Below the pieces are notes generated by a model. The model did not search any database. It saw only the letters and a list, made by a program, of their open reading frames with translations, and was not told where the DNA came from. Position numbers and translations under genes: made by a program. Positions 1 to 8,829 of a DNA stretch of 64,000 bases are shown here, piece after piece. Location: contig NZ_KB906400.1 of NCBI RefSeq assembly GCF_000381345.1, positions 62,001-126,000 of the forward strand. Direction: 5' to 3'. The DNA comes from Deinococcus apachensis DSM 19763 (GTDB lineage Bacteria; Deinococcota; Deinococci; Deinococcales; Deinococcaceae). Position 1 is the first letter of the stretch. Each line of letters begins with the position of its first letter.

Positions 1-517
1 GATACTGGTCCAGCAGCGCCGCACTCACGGGAGCGTCGGTGGGCACGTCCATAAAGACGCAGGGCAGCTCGGGAAACCGGCGGGCGATCTCGGCGGCGTC
101 CGCACCGCTCAGCGACGCGTTGATGAGGACACCATCGACCTGGCGCTCCTTGAGGGTCCGCACCGTCTGCGTGACCCGGCCCAGGCCGTAGCCGGGCACG
201 ATGGAGACGACCAGGCTGAACCCCGCCTCCCGCGCCGCCCGCTCGATGCTGGAGGTGAGCTGCGAGGGGGCGTGCAGCGAGATGTCGTTGGTGGCAAACC
301 CGATGGAATGGCTCCGCTGCCGCGCCAGCCCCTGGGCCAGCCGGTTGGGGACATAGTTCAGTTGCCCCACCGCCTCCATGACCCGGGCTCGGGTGCGGGC
401 CGCCACGGGTCCCTGGTTGTTGACGACGCGCGAGACGGTCTGCTGAGACACCCCGGCCACCTCGGCCACATCCGCCAACGTCGCCGCCTTGCCCCCCGTC
501 TTCCCCGGTGCCCCCAT
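1..517 (-). CDS. LacI-family transcriptional repressor (5' part; cut by window edge)
   Basis: About 172 residues are visible, running off the left edge. The N-terminus has the LacI helix-turn-helix and hinge (LADVAEVAGVSQQTVSRVVN near residue 14, then YVPNRLAQGLARQRS). The start of the periplasmic-binding-like sugar-sensing domain follows (IGFATNDISLH, DGVLINASL). The ATG at 517 is chosen because the HTH needs all upstream residues. No Shine-Dalgarno is visible, and the operator at 521-534 lies just upstream, so a leaderless transcript is possible. The gene is divergent from the GH42-GH53-binding protein operon and shares its operator, so it is most likely the galactan/galacto-oligosaccharide repressor and autoregulated. 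The family call is safe; the ligand is inferred from neighbours. Confidence 0.93.
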   Translation of the reverse strand, partial: MGAPGKTGGKAATLADVAEVAGVSQQTVSRVVNNQGPVAARTRARVMEAVGQLNYVPNRLAQGLARQRSHSIGFATNDISLHAPSQLTSSIERAAREAGFSLVVSIVPGYGLGRVTQTVRTLKERQVDGVLINASLSGADAAEIARRFPELPCVFMDVPTDAPVSAALLDQY

Positions 518-520
518 AGA

Positions 521-534
521 TGTTAAGGCTAACA
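521..534. promoter_or_regulatory. LacI-type operator, copy 1 (repressor side)
   Basis: TGTTAAGGCTAACA is an imperfect palindrome (TGTTA/TAACA arms, 4-bp centre) lying 3 bp upstream of the repressor start codon. Read on the minus strand it is TGTTAGCCTTAACA, identical to the site at 748-761. Both copies are preceded by CACACGAG on their own transcribed strand (5 bp further upstream here). Placement at the start codon suggests it overlaps the repressor's own promoter. Confidence 0.85.
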
Positions 535-747
535 CACAGACTCGTGTGGTGGCGACCGGAGGAGTTACACCTCCACTACCCGTCTTTCTTCCATTCCTGA
601 GGCCTCCCCAGCCCGCGCATACATCGAGATGAGCGAGGCCAATCTTTACCTCCCAGACGAATATCTCAGACAGTCATTCAGGAGTGCGCCGAACCCCTCG
701 CGGGGAAAGAAGAGCGGCCACCCCCGCAAGGTAATTCGGCACACGAG

Positions 748-761
748 TGTTAGCCTTAACA
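748..761. promoter_or_regulatory. LacI-type operator, copy 2 (galactan operon side)
   Basis: TGTTAGCCTTAACA is the exact reverse complement of 521-534, directly preceded by CACACGAG. It lies 118 bp before the GH42 start codon. The roughly 210 bases between the two operators hold no gene and only a short GGAGG/CCTCC hairpin near 559-577. Two identical sites about 227 bp apart could allow looping repression. Confidence 0.85.
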
Positions 762-879
762 TCCCCTAGTTTTTGGCTGTCAACTCGTTCCAGAAGAGGC
801 TCCCCAGCCCTGCTTCACCACGGCGCCTGTGCCGTGATTCGGCGCGACCGCTCCTTCGTGGCGGTCCGCGGAGGTGTCT

Positions 880-2880
880 ATGCCCCGAATGCCCCCCCTC
901 CCCCCCTCCCACCTCGAACTGGGCGTCTGCGATTACCCGGAACACGTGCCGCAGAGCCGCTGGCGTGAGTACGCCCGGGCGCAGAAAGCCCTGGGCCTGC
1001 GGTTCGTGCGCCTCGCGGAGTTCGCCTGGAGCCGCCTGGAACCCCGGCCCGGGGAGTACGACTGGCGCTGGCTGGATGAGGCGGTCGAGACCTACGCGGC
1101 GGCGGGCCTCCAGGTGGTGTTGTGCACGCCCACCGCCGCGCCTCCGGCCTGGCTGGCCGAGCGTCACCCGGACATCCTGCCCGCCGGGCGTGACGGGCGG
1201 GTGAAGACCTTCGGCTCACGGCGGCACTACGACCCCTCCAGCCCGGTCTTCCGCGAGTTCTCCCGCCGGATCACCCGGGCGATGGCCGGGCGGTACGGCG
1301 AGCATCCCGCGGTCGTCGGCTGGCAGACCGACAACGAGTTCGGCTGGGGCGACACCGCGCAGAGCTACACCCCGGCGGCCGCCGCGGCCTTCCGGGATTG
1401 GCTCAGGGAGCGCTACCGCACGCCCGACGCCCTGAACGAGGCCTGGGGCAACGTCTTCTGGAGCATGGAGTACAGCGACTGGGGTCAGATTCCGCTGCCG
1501 GGTCAGGCGGTGGCCGAGGTCAACCCGGCCCACGCCCTGGACTTCCTGCGCTTTTCCAGCGACCAGATCGCCGAATTCCAGGAGGAGCAGGTCGCCATCC
1601 TGCGCGAGTGCTCGCCGGGGCGCTTCGTGACCCACAACTACATGGGCTTTTTCAGCGGGTTCGACCACTACCGGGTGAGCCGGTGCCTGGATTTTGCCAG
1701 TTGGGACAGCTACCCGACCGGAACCCTGGAGGCCGTGCGGGAATGGGGGCTGGCGGAGCCGGGGTTGATGCTGGACTTCGCCCGGACGGGTCACCCGGAT
1801 GTCACGGGCTTCAACCACGACCTGTACCGGGGAATGGTGAAAGGCGCCGCAAGGCAGGCTTCTGCTCCCGGCTTCTGGGTGATGGAGCAGCAGTGCGGGC
1901 CGGTGAACTGGGCGCCGTCCAACCCCCTGCCCGCCAGGGGTGCGGTGGAACTCTGGACCACCCAGGCATGGGCGCACGGGGCGGACGTGGTGAGTTACTT
2001 CCGCTGGCGGGCGGCGACCATGGCGCAGGAGGTCCTGCACTCGGGCCTCCTGCGCCACGACGAGCGGCCCGACCGGGGGTACGCGGAGGTCGCGGCGCTG
2101 AACACGGCGCAGTTCCCGACTGGGGAGGTCCCCGCCCGGGTCGCCCTGCTGCACGACTACGAGAGCCTGTGGCTGTACAACCTGCAGCCCCACGCCGAGG
2201 GGATGAACTACTGGGCGCAGACCTTCGCCTACTACCGCGCCCTGCGGTCGCTGGGCATGGACGTGGACCTCCTGCACCCGGACAGCGACCTGAGCGGCTA
2301 CGCGGTGATCGTCGCCCCGGCCCTGACGCTGATGACGCCGGAGCGCGCCCAGCACCTGGCGCAGGCGGCGGAACACGCCCAGATCGTCTTCGGCCCCCGC
2401 ACGGCCTTCCGCACCGCGTCGGGTCGCACCCCGGAGGACGGACAGTTCGGCCCGCTGAGCCGCCTGATCGGCGCGCGGCTCCAGAACTACGACAGCCTCC
2501 CCGTGGGGCTCGGGCAGACCGTCCACCTGGGCAGCGAACCCCACACGGCCCGTCGCTGGGCCGAGAGTTACGACCCTGAGGGCGCCGCCGTCCTGGCCCG
2601 CTACGTCGGGGGACCGCTGGACGGCGAGGCCGCCGTGATCCGGCACGGGAACGTCACCGTGATCGGGGCGCACAGCGAGACGCTGATCGCCGGGGTGCTG
2701 GAGGAGCGGCTGAACGCGGCGGGGCTTGAACCCACGCGGCTGCCCGAGGGGGTCCGCCTCTCGCGGCGGGGCGGGATCACGCTGCTTCAGAACTGGAACG
2801 CCTCCGCCCAGACCTGGCAAGGCGAGGTGCTGGCCCCCGTCAGCACGCGCCTTCTGGGCACCGTCAAGGAGTCAGTATGA
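880..2880 (+). CDS. GH42 beta-galactosidase
   Basis: A 666-residue glycoside hydrolase family 42 enzyme that removes beta-linked galactose from galacto-oligosaccharides. It has no signal peptide, so it should be cytoplasmic. The N-terminal TIM barrel starts at [15 protein letters not shown], the acid/base Glu is at about residue 153 in TDNEFGWGD, and the likely nucleophile Glu is at about 336 in [13 protein letters not shown] trimerisation-type domain follows ([11 protein letters not shown]...). ATG 880 is preferred over GTG 874 because GGAGG at 870-874 sits 5 nt before it. It is the first gene of the operon and overlaps the GH53 gene by ATGA. Length is normal for the family. Confidence 0.95.
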   Translation: MPRMPPLPPSHLELGVCDYPEHVPQSRWREYARAQKALGLRFVRLAEFAWSRLEPRPGEYDWRWLDEAVETYAAAGLQVVLCTPTAAPPAWLAERHPDILPAGRDGRVKTFGSRRHYDPSSPVFREFSRRITRAMAGRYGEHPAVVGWQTDNEFGWGDTAQSYTPAAAAAFRDWLRERYRTPDALNEAWGNVFWSMEYSDWGQIPLPGQAVAEVNPAHALDFLRFSSDQIAEFQEEQVAILRECSPGRFVTHNYMGFFSGFDHYRVSRCLDFASWDSYPTGTLEAVREWGLAEPGLMLDFARTGHPDVTGFNHDLYRGMVKGAARQASAPGFWVMEQQCGPVNWAPSNPLPARGAVELWTTQAWAHGADVVSYFRWRAATMAQEVLHSGLLRHDERPDRGYAEVAALNTAQFPTGEVPARVALLHDYESLWLYNLQPHAEGMNYWAQTFAYYRALRSLGMDVDLLHPDSDLSGYAVIVAPALTLMTPERAQHLAQAAEHAQIVFGPRTAFRTASGRTPEDGQFGPLSRLIGARLQNYDSLPVGLGQTVHLGSEPHTARRWAESYDPEGAAVLARYVGGPLDGEAAVIRHGNVTVIGAHSETLIAGVLEERLNAAGLEPTRLPEGVRLSRRGGITLLQNWNASAQTWQGEVLAPVSTRLLGTVKESV

Positions 2881-3998
2881 ACAAGATCGGCGCGGCAACC
2901 CTGCTTCTCACCCTCACGGCTGGCCTGAGCGCCTGCACCCAGGTGACCATCCCGGAGGCCACCGGAGACACCTGGATTCGGGGCCTGGACGTGTCGGAGG
3001 CCCGCGAGGCGGAGGCGGCGGGCGTCCAGTTCAGGGACCGGGACGGCACGGTCAAGCCCGCCCTCCAGATCGTCAGGGACCACGAGTACAACTGGGTGCG
3101 CGTGCGCCTGATGATCGACCCGGACGTGAAGGCCTACGGGCTGGCGCAGGACCTGCCCTACGTGAAGGCGGTGATGCGGGACGCCAAAAAGCAGAACCTG
3201 AAGGTGCTGCTCGACCTGCACTACTCGCACTGGTGGGCCGACCCCGGCAACCAGTGGACGCCCGAGCGCTGGAAGGGCCAGGACCTGACCACGCTGAGCG
3301 CCTCGGTCTACGACTACACCCGGGATGTCATCACCCAGCTTCGCGACCAGGACACCCCGCCGGACATGGTGCAGATCGGCAACGAGATCAACGCCGGGAT
3401 GCTGTGGGAGACGGGCCGCCTGAAGTGGGAGTCCGGGCAGCTCACGACGGGCAGCATGGCCGCCCTGGTGCGGCTGACCAACGCCGGGGCGACGGCGGTA
3501 CGCGACGCCAGCGGAGGTCGGGACCGGATGCCGCCCATCATGGTCCACATCGCCAAGACCGGGGACGCCGCCGCGACCGTGGCCTGGTACCGGGCCTTCA
3601 TCGACGCCGGGGGCTGGGTGGACGTGATCGGCCTCTCGTACTACCCGAGCTGGCACGGCGACTTCTCGGGGCTGGGCGAGACCATCCGGGCGCTGCGGAG
3701 CAACTTCACCCAGACCAAGGTCTATGTGGCCGAGACCGCCTATTACTGGGACAAGAACCAGGTCGGGACCACCAACCTGCCCTATCCCGAGACCCCGCAG
3801 GGTCAGTACGACTTTCTCCAGGCCCTGACGCCCGTGGTGAAGGACGCCGGGGGGAGCGGCATCTTCTACTGGGGGGCCTTCTGGTCGCAGAGCAGCCGGT
3901 GGCTGAATGCCCCCGGCTGGAAGGACGACGACGCCTCGCGCCGCTCGCTCTTCGACGACGATGCCCGCGCGACAGTCGGCATCGACGGTCTGAAGTAA
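2877..3998 (+). CDS. GH53 arabinogalactan endo-beta-1,4-galactanase lipoprotein
   Basis: A 373-residue family 53 endo-galactanase, which cuts the beta-1,4-galactan backbone to galacto-oligosaccharides. A lipoprotein signal ends in GLSAC with Cys20 as the lipidation site, so the enzyme is probably surface anchored. The fold start ([17 protein letters not shown]), the acid/base Glu at about 170 (QIGNEINAG) and the nucleophile Glu at about 286 ([10 protein letters not shown]) are all present. The ATGA overlap with GH42 indicates translational coupling. With the binding protein downstream it forms an outside-cut, capture, inside-cut galactan route. Confidence 0.93.
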   Translation: MNKIGAATLLLTLTAGLSACTQVTIPEATGDTWIRGLDVSEAREAEAAGVQFRDRDGTVKPALQIVRDHEYNWVRVRLMIDPDVKAYGLAQDLPYVKAVMRDAKKQNLKVLLDLHYSHWWADPGNQWTPERWKGQDLTTLSASVYDYTRDVITQLRDQDTPPDMVQIGNEINAGMLWETGRLKWESGQLTTGSMAALVRLTNAGATAVRDASGGRDRMPPIMVHIAKTGDAAATVAWYRAFIDAGGWVDVIGLSYYPSWHGDFSGLGETIRALRSNFTQTKVYVAETAYYWDKNQVGTTNLPYPETPQGQYDFLQALTPVVKDAGGSGIFYWGAFWSQSSRWLNAPGWKDDDASRRSLFDDDARATVGIDGLK

Positions 3999-4042
3999 GC
4001 CCGAAACCGGAGAACCCCGGCCTGCAACTCAAGGAGAGTGCC

Positions 4043-5227
4043 ATGAAGAACATGCTCGTTCTGATGTCCCTGGCCCTGGCGGGGAGCGCCAGCGCCGCCA
4101 CCCTCACCGTCTGGAGCCACTTCACGGACGCCGCCGAGCTGGCCTGGCTGCGTGCCCAGGCGGACGCCTTTGCCAAGGCCACCAGCAACAAGGTGAGTAT
4201 CGTCAGCGTGCCGCTCGACCAGATCCCCGACAAGCTGATTCAGTCCGCCCCCAAGGGCCAGGGGCCGGACATGGTCGTCACCCTCCCGCAGGACCGGCTG
4301 GGTCAGCTCGCCGCGGCGGGCGTCGTCGAGCCGATGGACAAGTACGTCGTGAGCAAGGCGGACCTCGACCGCACCGCCGTGCAGGCCCTGACCTACCGGG
4401 GCAGGCTCTTCGGGCTGCCCATGTTCGCCGAGTCCGTCGCGCTGATCTACAACAAGAAGCTGGTCCCCAAGGCCCCCACCACCTGGAACGAGTTCATCAG
4501 CGCGGCCCAGAAGAACACCGGGAACGGCCGGTTCGGCTTCCTGGTCGACCTCACCAACGCCTACGCCAACTACGGCTTTTTCAGCGCCTACGGGGGCTAC
4601 ATCTTCAAGAACAGCGGCGGCACCCTGAACGTGAAGGACGTGGGGATCGCCAACAGCGGGGCCCTCAAGGCCGTCTCCCTCATGAACGACCTGCGCTACA
4701 AGTACAAGCTGGTGCCCGAGGGTGTGTCCGCCGACGCCGCCAAGAGCGCGTTCCTGGACGGGCGGCTGGCGATGGTCGTGACCGGCCCCTGGGACATGGG
4801 CGACATCAAAAAGGCCGGGATCGACTACGGCATCACCACCATCCCGGCGCCTCCCGGGGCCAGCGCGAAATGGGGGCCGTTCGTCGGTGTGCAGGGCGTC
4901 GTCCTGAACGCCTACAGCAAGAACAAGAGTGCGGCGGCGCAGTTCGCCAGGGCGCTGGTCAACGGTCCGGCCCAGTTCGCCTTCAACCAGGCGGGCGGGC
5001 GCATTCCGGTGAGCCTCGCCGCCCGCACCCGGCTGAAAGCCGACCCGGTGGTGACGGGCTTCAGCCGGGCGATCTCGGTGGGAACACCGATGCCCAACGT
5101 GCCCGAGATGGGGGCGGTCTGGGGGCCGTGGGGCAATGCCGTCGCCCAGAGCGTGCAAAAGCCCAATCCCAACTACGCCTCGGTCCTCAATGCCGCGCTG
5201 AAGGAGATCAAGGGCAACATCAAGTAA
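4043..5227 (+). CDS. Extracellular sugar-binding protein (CUT1 ABC type, likely galacto-oligosaccharide)
   Basis: A 394-residue MalE/GanS-like solute-binding protein with a signal peptide ending SASA-ATLTVW. It has typical motifs: WSHFTDAAELAWLRAQ, a GPDMVVTLPQDRLGQLA segment, PMFAESVALIYNKKL, and DGRLAMVVTGPWDM near residue 240. AAGGAGAG at 4031-4038 fixes the ATG at 4043. It follows GH53 after 44 bp in the same operon, so its ligand is probably galacto-oligosaccharide released by GH53. No permease or ATPase gene follows, so the transporter's membrane part must be elsewhere. Confidence 0.9.
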   Translation: MKNMLVLMSLALAGSASAATLTVWSHFTDAAELAWLRAQADAFAKATSNKVSIVSVPLDQIPDKLIQSAPKGQGPDMVVTLPQDRLGQLAAAGVVEPMDKYVVSKADLDRTAVQALTYRGRLFGLPMFAESVALIYNKKLVPKAPTTWNEFISAAQKNTGNGRFGFLVDLTNAYANYGFFSAYGGYIFKNSGGTLNVKDVGIANSGALKAVSLMNDLRYKYKLVPEGVSADAAKSAFLDGRLAMVVTGPWDMGDIKKAGIDYGITTIPAPPGASAKWGPFVGVQGVVLNAYSKNKSAAAQFARALVNGPAQFAFNQAGGRIPVSLAARTRLKADPVVTGFSRAISVGTPMPNVPEMGAVWGPWGNAVAQSVQKPNPNYASVLNAALKEIKGNIK

Positions 5228-5427
5228 GACCAATTCGCGCTGACTCCAGAACATCCGGGCACAACACCGGATGTTCTTGCGTGGCCCGGGGCTCGGGGAC
5301 GGCCCCTCGCCTTTCTTGCGAGAAGCGGCGGAGGCTCACCCGCTCCCGGTCCCTCGCCGCACTTCGGTCCTTCCTTCTTCTCGCGGCGCTCGCCCCTCGC
5401 CCTCGACTCACCTGAAGTGGGGATGAC
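5228..5427. repeat. Dispersed intergenic repeat, copy A, with 11-bp stem hairpin
   Basis: About 200 bp that align with the reverse complement of 46904-47104. The best-conserved part is a hairpin: AGAACATCCGG at 5248-5258, an 8-nt loop, and CCGGATGTTCT at 5267-5277. Similarity continues on both sides: GACCAA versus ATACCAA on the left, GGGCTCGGGG...GGCCCCTC and GGCTCACCC on the right, then GGTC..CGCCGCA. It begins right after the binding-protein stop codon, so it may also end transcription, although no T-run follows the stem. The exact right end is uncertain. Confidence 0.75.
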
Positions 5428-6207
5428 CCGCCCACGGCTCAACCCGTCGACTTCTCCGGCCTTGCAGGTGCAAGCGCCGCTTGGACACCTGAAGGGCACG
5501 CCCCGCTCAGGATGTTCCGGGCCGTGTTCGCGGCGTCCTCCGTGAGCCCGCAGGCCTCGCGGGCGCCCCTCGTCCGGCGGGAGCGTGCCGACCGCCCAAC
5601 GCCTCGGCCTGCTTGCCGCCGTGTGGTCACAACTGGCCCCGACCAGGGGAACCCGGCGGGGTGGCCCTCTCCCACCTGCTAGCCTCCTGAACACCGATGG
5701 TCCCGTTTCGCGCCGAGCCGCTGCCCTCCCCCGTGCCCCGAGGTCCGGCATGACCCGTTCCGGCGGCTGGAGGCCCGGCGCAGTGCCCGCGGGGTGGACG
5801 CCCGCCTGCGTGACCGGGGCCCTGGGGCTCTTTCTGGACTCGCTGGAGGCCCACCCACCCGGCCGGATGGCTCATCGGCGCCCGGCCGCACAGCCTGGGA
5901 GCTGGTGCAGAAGGCGCTGGAAGAGACCACGGTGGTGCCCGGTGCATTGGAGGTGCCGGGTTCAAGATGAGGAGCGGGGCGGACGAAATGTGCGGGGGAG
6001 CGGCGTGAGCCTCATCCACCTGCCCGTGTGGTGGGAATTACCCACCTGGGGCGGACAGACCGCAATTCAGCACGCAGGTCTGGTCCTGCTGTCAACAGCA
6101 ACGGCCGGACGTGACAGGCCAGCCCTGGAGGCCCGACCCATGATGACCACCCCTGATCCCGACCACCGTGTGCGCCAGCCTGCCCCACACCACCCGCGGA
6201 GGGCCCG
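5428..6207. other. 780-base gap without a convincing gene
   Basis: Long open frames exist on both strands here but are proline/arginine-rich with no recognisable fold. The plus-strand frame near 5880-5970 reads TAWELVQKALEETTVVPGA before a stop. This faintly resembles the tail of a class I aminotransferase, but too little remains to claim it. A 14-bp palindrome CTTGCAGGTGCAAG sits at 5461-5474. The region may be a decayed gene. Confidence 0.4.
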
Positions 6208-6555
6208 GTGAAAAAGCTCCTCGCGCTCGTCGCCCTGTCCCTGACCCCGGCGTGGGCGGCCCAGCCCCTGAGCCCCCGCGCCAGCACCCTGTTTCATGCC
6301 CTCCTCAAGGACACGGCCATGCGGCAGGTCAAGTGCCCGGGTGGGCTGGGCGGATCAGGCACGGCCTGCGCGACCAGTCCCCGGGGCAAGGCCGCCTTGC
6401 AGGCCAGGATCGGGAAATGGCCCCGCTGGAAACAGACCGACCCCTGGGTCAAGGACGGGGCCTCCTTCACGAGTGACGGGAAGGACCTTTACGTCGTGTC
6501 GGTCTTCAAGAACGTCAGCGGCCCGGGCTCGCTGCTGGTGTTCACCGAGTTCTAG
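6208..6555 (+). CDS. Small secreted protein of unknown function
   Basis: 115 residues with a GTG start preceded by GGAGGG at 6198-6203. A clear signal peptide (MKKLLALVALSLTPAWA-AQ) leads to a mature protein of about 97 residues, with two cysteines in CPGGLGGSGTAC. The C-terminal part (DGKDLYVVSVFKNVSGPGSLLVFTEF) looks like beta strands. I do not recognise the family. It stands alone, with a decayed-looking gap upstream and the convergent MarR gene downstream. Confidence 0.7.
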   Translation: MKKLLALVALSLTPAWAAQPLSPRASTLFHALLKDTAMRQVKCPGGLGGSGTACATSPRGKAALQARIGKWPRWKQTDPWVKDGASFTSDGKDLYVVSVFKNVSGPGSLLVFTEF

Positions 6556-6700
6556 GAGAAGACGGCCGCTCGGGGCGCCATCCACGAATGTCCTGGTGAG
6601 GCCTGCCCCCACGTTTCCGCCCGCCTGACGCCCGCGGGGCGGCCCAACACGCCCAGAGGAGCCCAAGACCCGGGCGACACCCCTTTGGCTGTGGGCACCC

Positions 6701-7183
6701 CTAGCCCACCGAGGCCTCCTCGCGCAGTCTGGCGGTCTGCTCCTTCATCAGCTGGGTGCCTGCCACGACGAATTCAAGGATGGTTTCGAGCTGCTCGTCG
6801 CTGAAGCGCTCCAGCAGCCGCCCGGTCGCGCCCCCCAGCGAGGCGAACAGGGCTTCCAGGGTCTTCATCCGCTCGGGGTCCTCGGTCGTCCGCACGACCA
6901 CCCGCCGCCGGTCGGCGGGGTCCTTGACCCGTTCCACCAGGCCGCTCCGCTCCAGCCGGTCGATGACCCCGGTCACGGCCCCGGTGGTCAGCGCCATCAG
7001 CTCGGCCAGCTCCCCGGCGGTGACCGGGCCGGTGTCCCGCAGCAGCCCAGCAGCCTTGAGATCGGTGGGATTGAGCCCCAACCGCGCCGCCTGGGCCTGG
7101 TGAAAGATCACCGTCCAGGTGCTGTTGCGGCTGATCTCCTCGAAAAAGCGCCCGACCAGTTCCTCCCGCTTGCGTCTTGACAT
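6701..7183 (-). CDS. MarR-family transcriptional regulator
   Basis: A 160-residue winged-helix repressor. The recognition region is PVTAGELAELMALTTGAVTGVIDRLERSGLVERV and the wing is KDPADRRRVVV, flanked by dimerisation helices. It is divergent from the FAD monooxygenase at 7283, with a 29-bp nested palindrome (7206-7234) between the two starts. Local repressors of flavin monooxygenases often respond to the enzyme's aromatic substrate, so that is the likely role here. No cysteine-based redox sensing is evident. Confidence 0.9.
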   Translation of the reverse strand: MSRRKREELVGRFFEEISRNSTWTVIFHQAQAARLGLNPTDLKAAGLLRDTGPVTAGELAELMALTTGAVTGVIDRLERSGLVERVKDPADRRRVVVRTTEDPERMKTLEALFASLGGATGRLLERFSDEQLETILEFVVAGTQLMKEQTARLREEASVG

Positions 7184-7205
7184 CGGCCCCCTCTTCGCTT
7201 ACTTT

Positions 7206-7234
7206 CTAAGTATCTTAGTTACTAAGATACTTAG
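7206..7234. promoter_or_regulatory. Nested palindromic operator between marR-type gene and monooxygenase
   Basis: CTAAGTATCTTAG (7206-7218), TTA, CTAAGATACTTAG (7222-7234): a perfect inverted repeat with 13-bp arms and a 3-bp spacer. Each arm is itself a palindrome of CTAAG/CTTAG around 3 bases. Two more CTAAG motifs follow at 7254-7258 and 7262-7266. It is AT-rich in a GC-rich background and lies 23 bp from the regulator start and 48 bp from the monooxygenase start. A MarR dimer pair would fit it. Confidence 0.9.
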
Positions 7235-7282
7235 ATACCCGTCTGCTGGCGCCCTAAGAGTCTAAGTCCGAAGGGGGAAAGT

Positions 7283-8635
7283 ATGCCCGAGCCTCTGCGC
7301 GTCCTCATCGTCGGGGCCGGAACCGGCGGGCTCTGCCTGGCCCACGGACTGAAACGGGCGGGCATCCGCGTGACGGTGTTTGAGCGCGACCGGACCCGGA
7401 GCGACGGCCTCCAGGGTTACCGGGTGGGGATCAGCCCGGGGGGCAGCCAGGCACTCGCGGCGTGCCTGCCCCCCGAGCTGTTTCACACCTTCGTCGCCAC
7501 CTGCGCCCGCACGCCCCGGTATTTCAACCTGCTCACGGAGGGGATGGCGGAACTCCTCTCGCTGTCCCTGTCCCCCGAGGAGGACCCGCTGCAAAGCGAG
7601 AAGTCGGTGAGCCGGATGACCCTGCGCCAGGTCCTGCTCACCGGGCTGGAAGACACGGTGCAGTTTGGCAAGACCTTCGCCCGTTACCAGTCGGGCCCGG
7701 ACGGCACCGTTACGGCCTTTTTCGAGGACGGGAGTTCGGCCACCGGGGACCTCCTCGTGGCGGCGGACGGCACGAATTCGAGGATCCGGCGACAGTACCT
7801 GCCCCAGGCGCGGTTGGAGGACTCCGGCATCCTGGCGGTCGGGGCCAAGGTGCCGCTCACGTGGGAGACCCGGCGCCTGCTCCCGCCCCGGGTGCTGGAG
7901 GGCATCTCGATGGTCCTCGCGCCGAGGGGGTACAGCCTGATCCTGCACGTGATGGAGTTCAGCTGGGACCGCCAGGGGGTCAGGTCCGGCATCGGCGGCA
8001 ACGACGCCGAGCTGATCCGCCGCTGGCCGGGCCTGCTCTACGACAACACCACCGACTACATCATGTGGGGCTTCTCGGGCGCGCGCCAGAACTTCCCGGT
8101 CGACCCCCAGGGATTGCGGGGCCCGGCGCTCGTGGACCTCGTCCGTGGTATGACCCCCGGCTGGCACCCGGACCTGCGGGAACTCTTCCGCCTCAGCGAC
8201 CCGGGCACGGCCTTCCCCATCAACATCCGCACCTCGGTGCCCCAGGGCCCCTGGGCGCCGGGCCGCGTCACGCTGCTGGGCGACGCCATCCACACCATGA
8301 CCCCCGGGCGCGGGATCGGGGCGAACACCGCGCTGCGCGACGCGGCGCTGCTGTGCCGAAAGCTGGCGGCAGTCCGGGACGGGGCCCTGCCCCTCCTGGC
8401 GGCGGTCGGCGAGTACGAGGCCGAGATGCGCGAGTACGGCTACCGGGCGGTGCTCGACTCCCGGGCGCAGATGGACGGGCGCGGCCCCCTCCACCGCCCC
8501 ATTATCGGGAGCCTGATGCTGGGCATGACGCGCACCGGGCTGCGGCTCGTCAATGCCGTGCCCCCCCTCAAGCGCCGCATGACCGAGAACCTGACCCGCC
8601 CCCGGGGCGCGCGGCGGGAGGCCGGGGGCGCTTAG
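7283..8635 (+). CDS. FAD-dependent aromatic-ring-type monooxygenase
   Basis: A 450-residue class A flavoprotein monooxygenase. It has the N-terminal Rossmann FAD motif VGAGTGGLCLAHGLKRAGIRV with the ribose-binding FERD. The internal DG-type motif is LLVAADGTNSRIRRQ (about residue 156), and the second FAD motif is VTLLGDAIHTMTPGRGIG (about residue 330). These enzymes use NAD(P)H and O2 to hydroxylate aromatic or polyketide-like compounds, and TetX and PgaE belong here. The substrate cannot be read from sequence. It is divergent from the MarR gene and probably induced through the palindrome between them. Confidence 0.9.
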   Translation: MPEPLRVLIVGAGTGGLCLAHGLKRAGIRVTVFERDRTRSDGLQGYRVGISPGGSQALAACLPPELFHTFVATCARTPRYFNLLTEGMAELLSLSLSPEEDPLQSEKSVSRMTLRQVLLTGLEDTVQFGKTFARYQSGPDGTVTAFFEDGSSATGDLLVAADGTNSRIRRQYLPQARLEDSGILAVGAKVPLTWETRRLLPPRVLEGISMVLAPRGYSLILHVMEFSWDRQGVRSGIGGNDAELIRRWPGLLYDNTTDYIMWGFSGARQNFPVDPQGLRGPALVDLVRGMTPGWHPDLRELFRLSDPGTAFPINIRTSVPQGPWAPGRVTLLGDAIHTMTPGRGIGANTALRDAALLCRKLAAVRDGALPLLAAVGEYEAEMREYGYRAVLDSRAQMDGRGPLHRPIIGSLMLGMTRTGLRLVNAVPPLKRRMTENLTRPRGARREAGGA

Positions 8636-8736
8636 GACGCTTTGCGGCCCCAGGATGGGGGCACGGGGCTGTGTCAGGAACAAAGAGCCGTCAGTCACGC
8701 CCTCGCCCCACGTGCCGGTCGGGGTGCGCCCCGGCC

Positions 8737-8820
8737 TCAGGCCAGCGCCGAGGAGCGGGTGCCGGGCACGGTCGGGCGCCCGTTGCAGATGTTCGGGTCG
8801 ATCAAGATGCGCTCGCTCAT
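8737..8820 (-). pseudogene. DUF433 (antitoxin-like) N-terminal remnant
   Basis: A 27-codon reading frame starting with ATG gives MSERILIDPNICNGRPTVPG and then TR, followed by six residues and a stop. This matches the conserved N-terminal pattern of DUF433 proteins (RI.IDP.IC.G.P...GTR), small VapB-like proteins usually paired with DUF5615 toxins. The rest of the roughly 75-residue family is missing in all frames downstream. It sits just after the histidine kinase stop on the same strand. The match is short, so this is a tentative call. Confidence 0.5.
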
Positions 8821-8829
8821 GCCCCGCGG

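Noticed and set aside
5248..5277. Simple intrinsic terminator for the galactan operon
   Set aside because: No T-run follows and the same stem recurs at 47051-47079 inside a larger repeat, so a repeat call fits better.
5880..5973. Aminotransferase-like tail (TAWELVQKALEETTVVPGA)
   Set aside because: Too short and no supporting upstream domain in any frame; kept only as a note in the gap entry.
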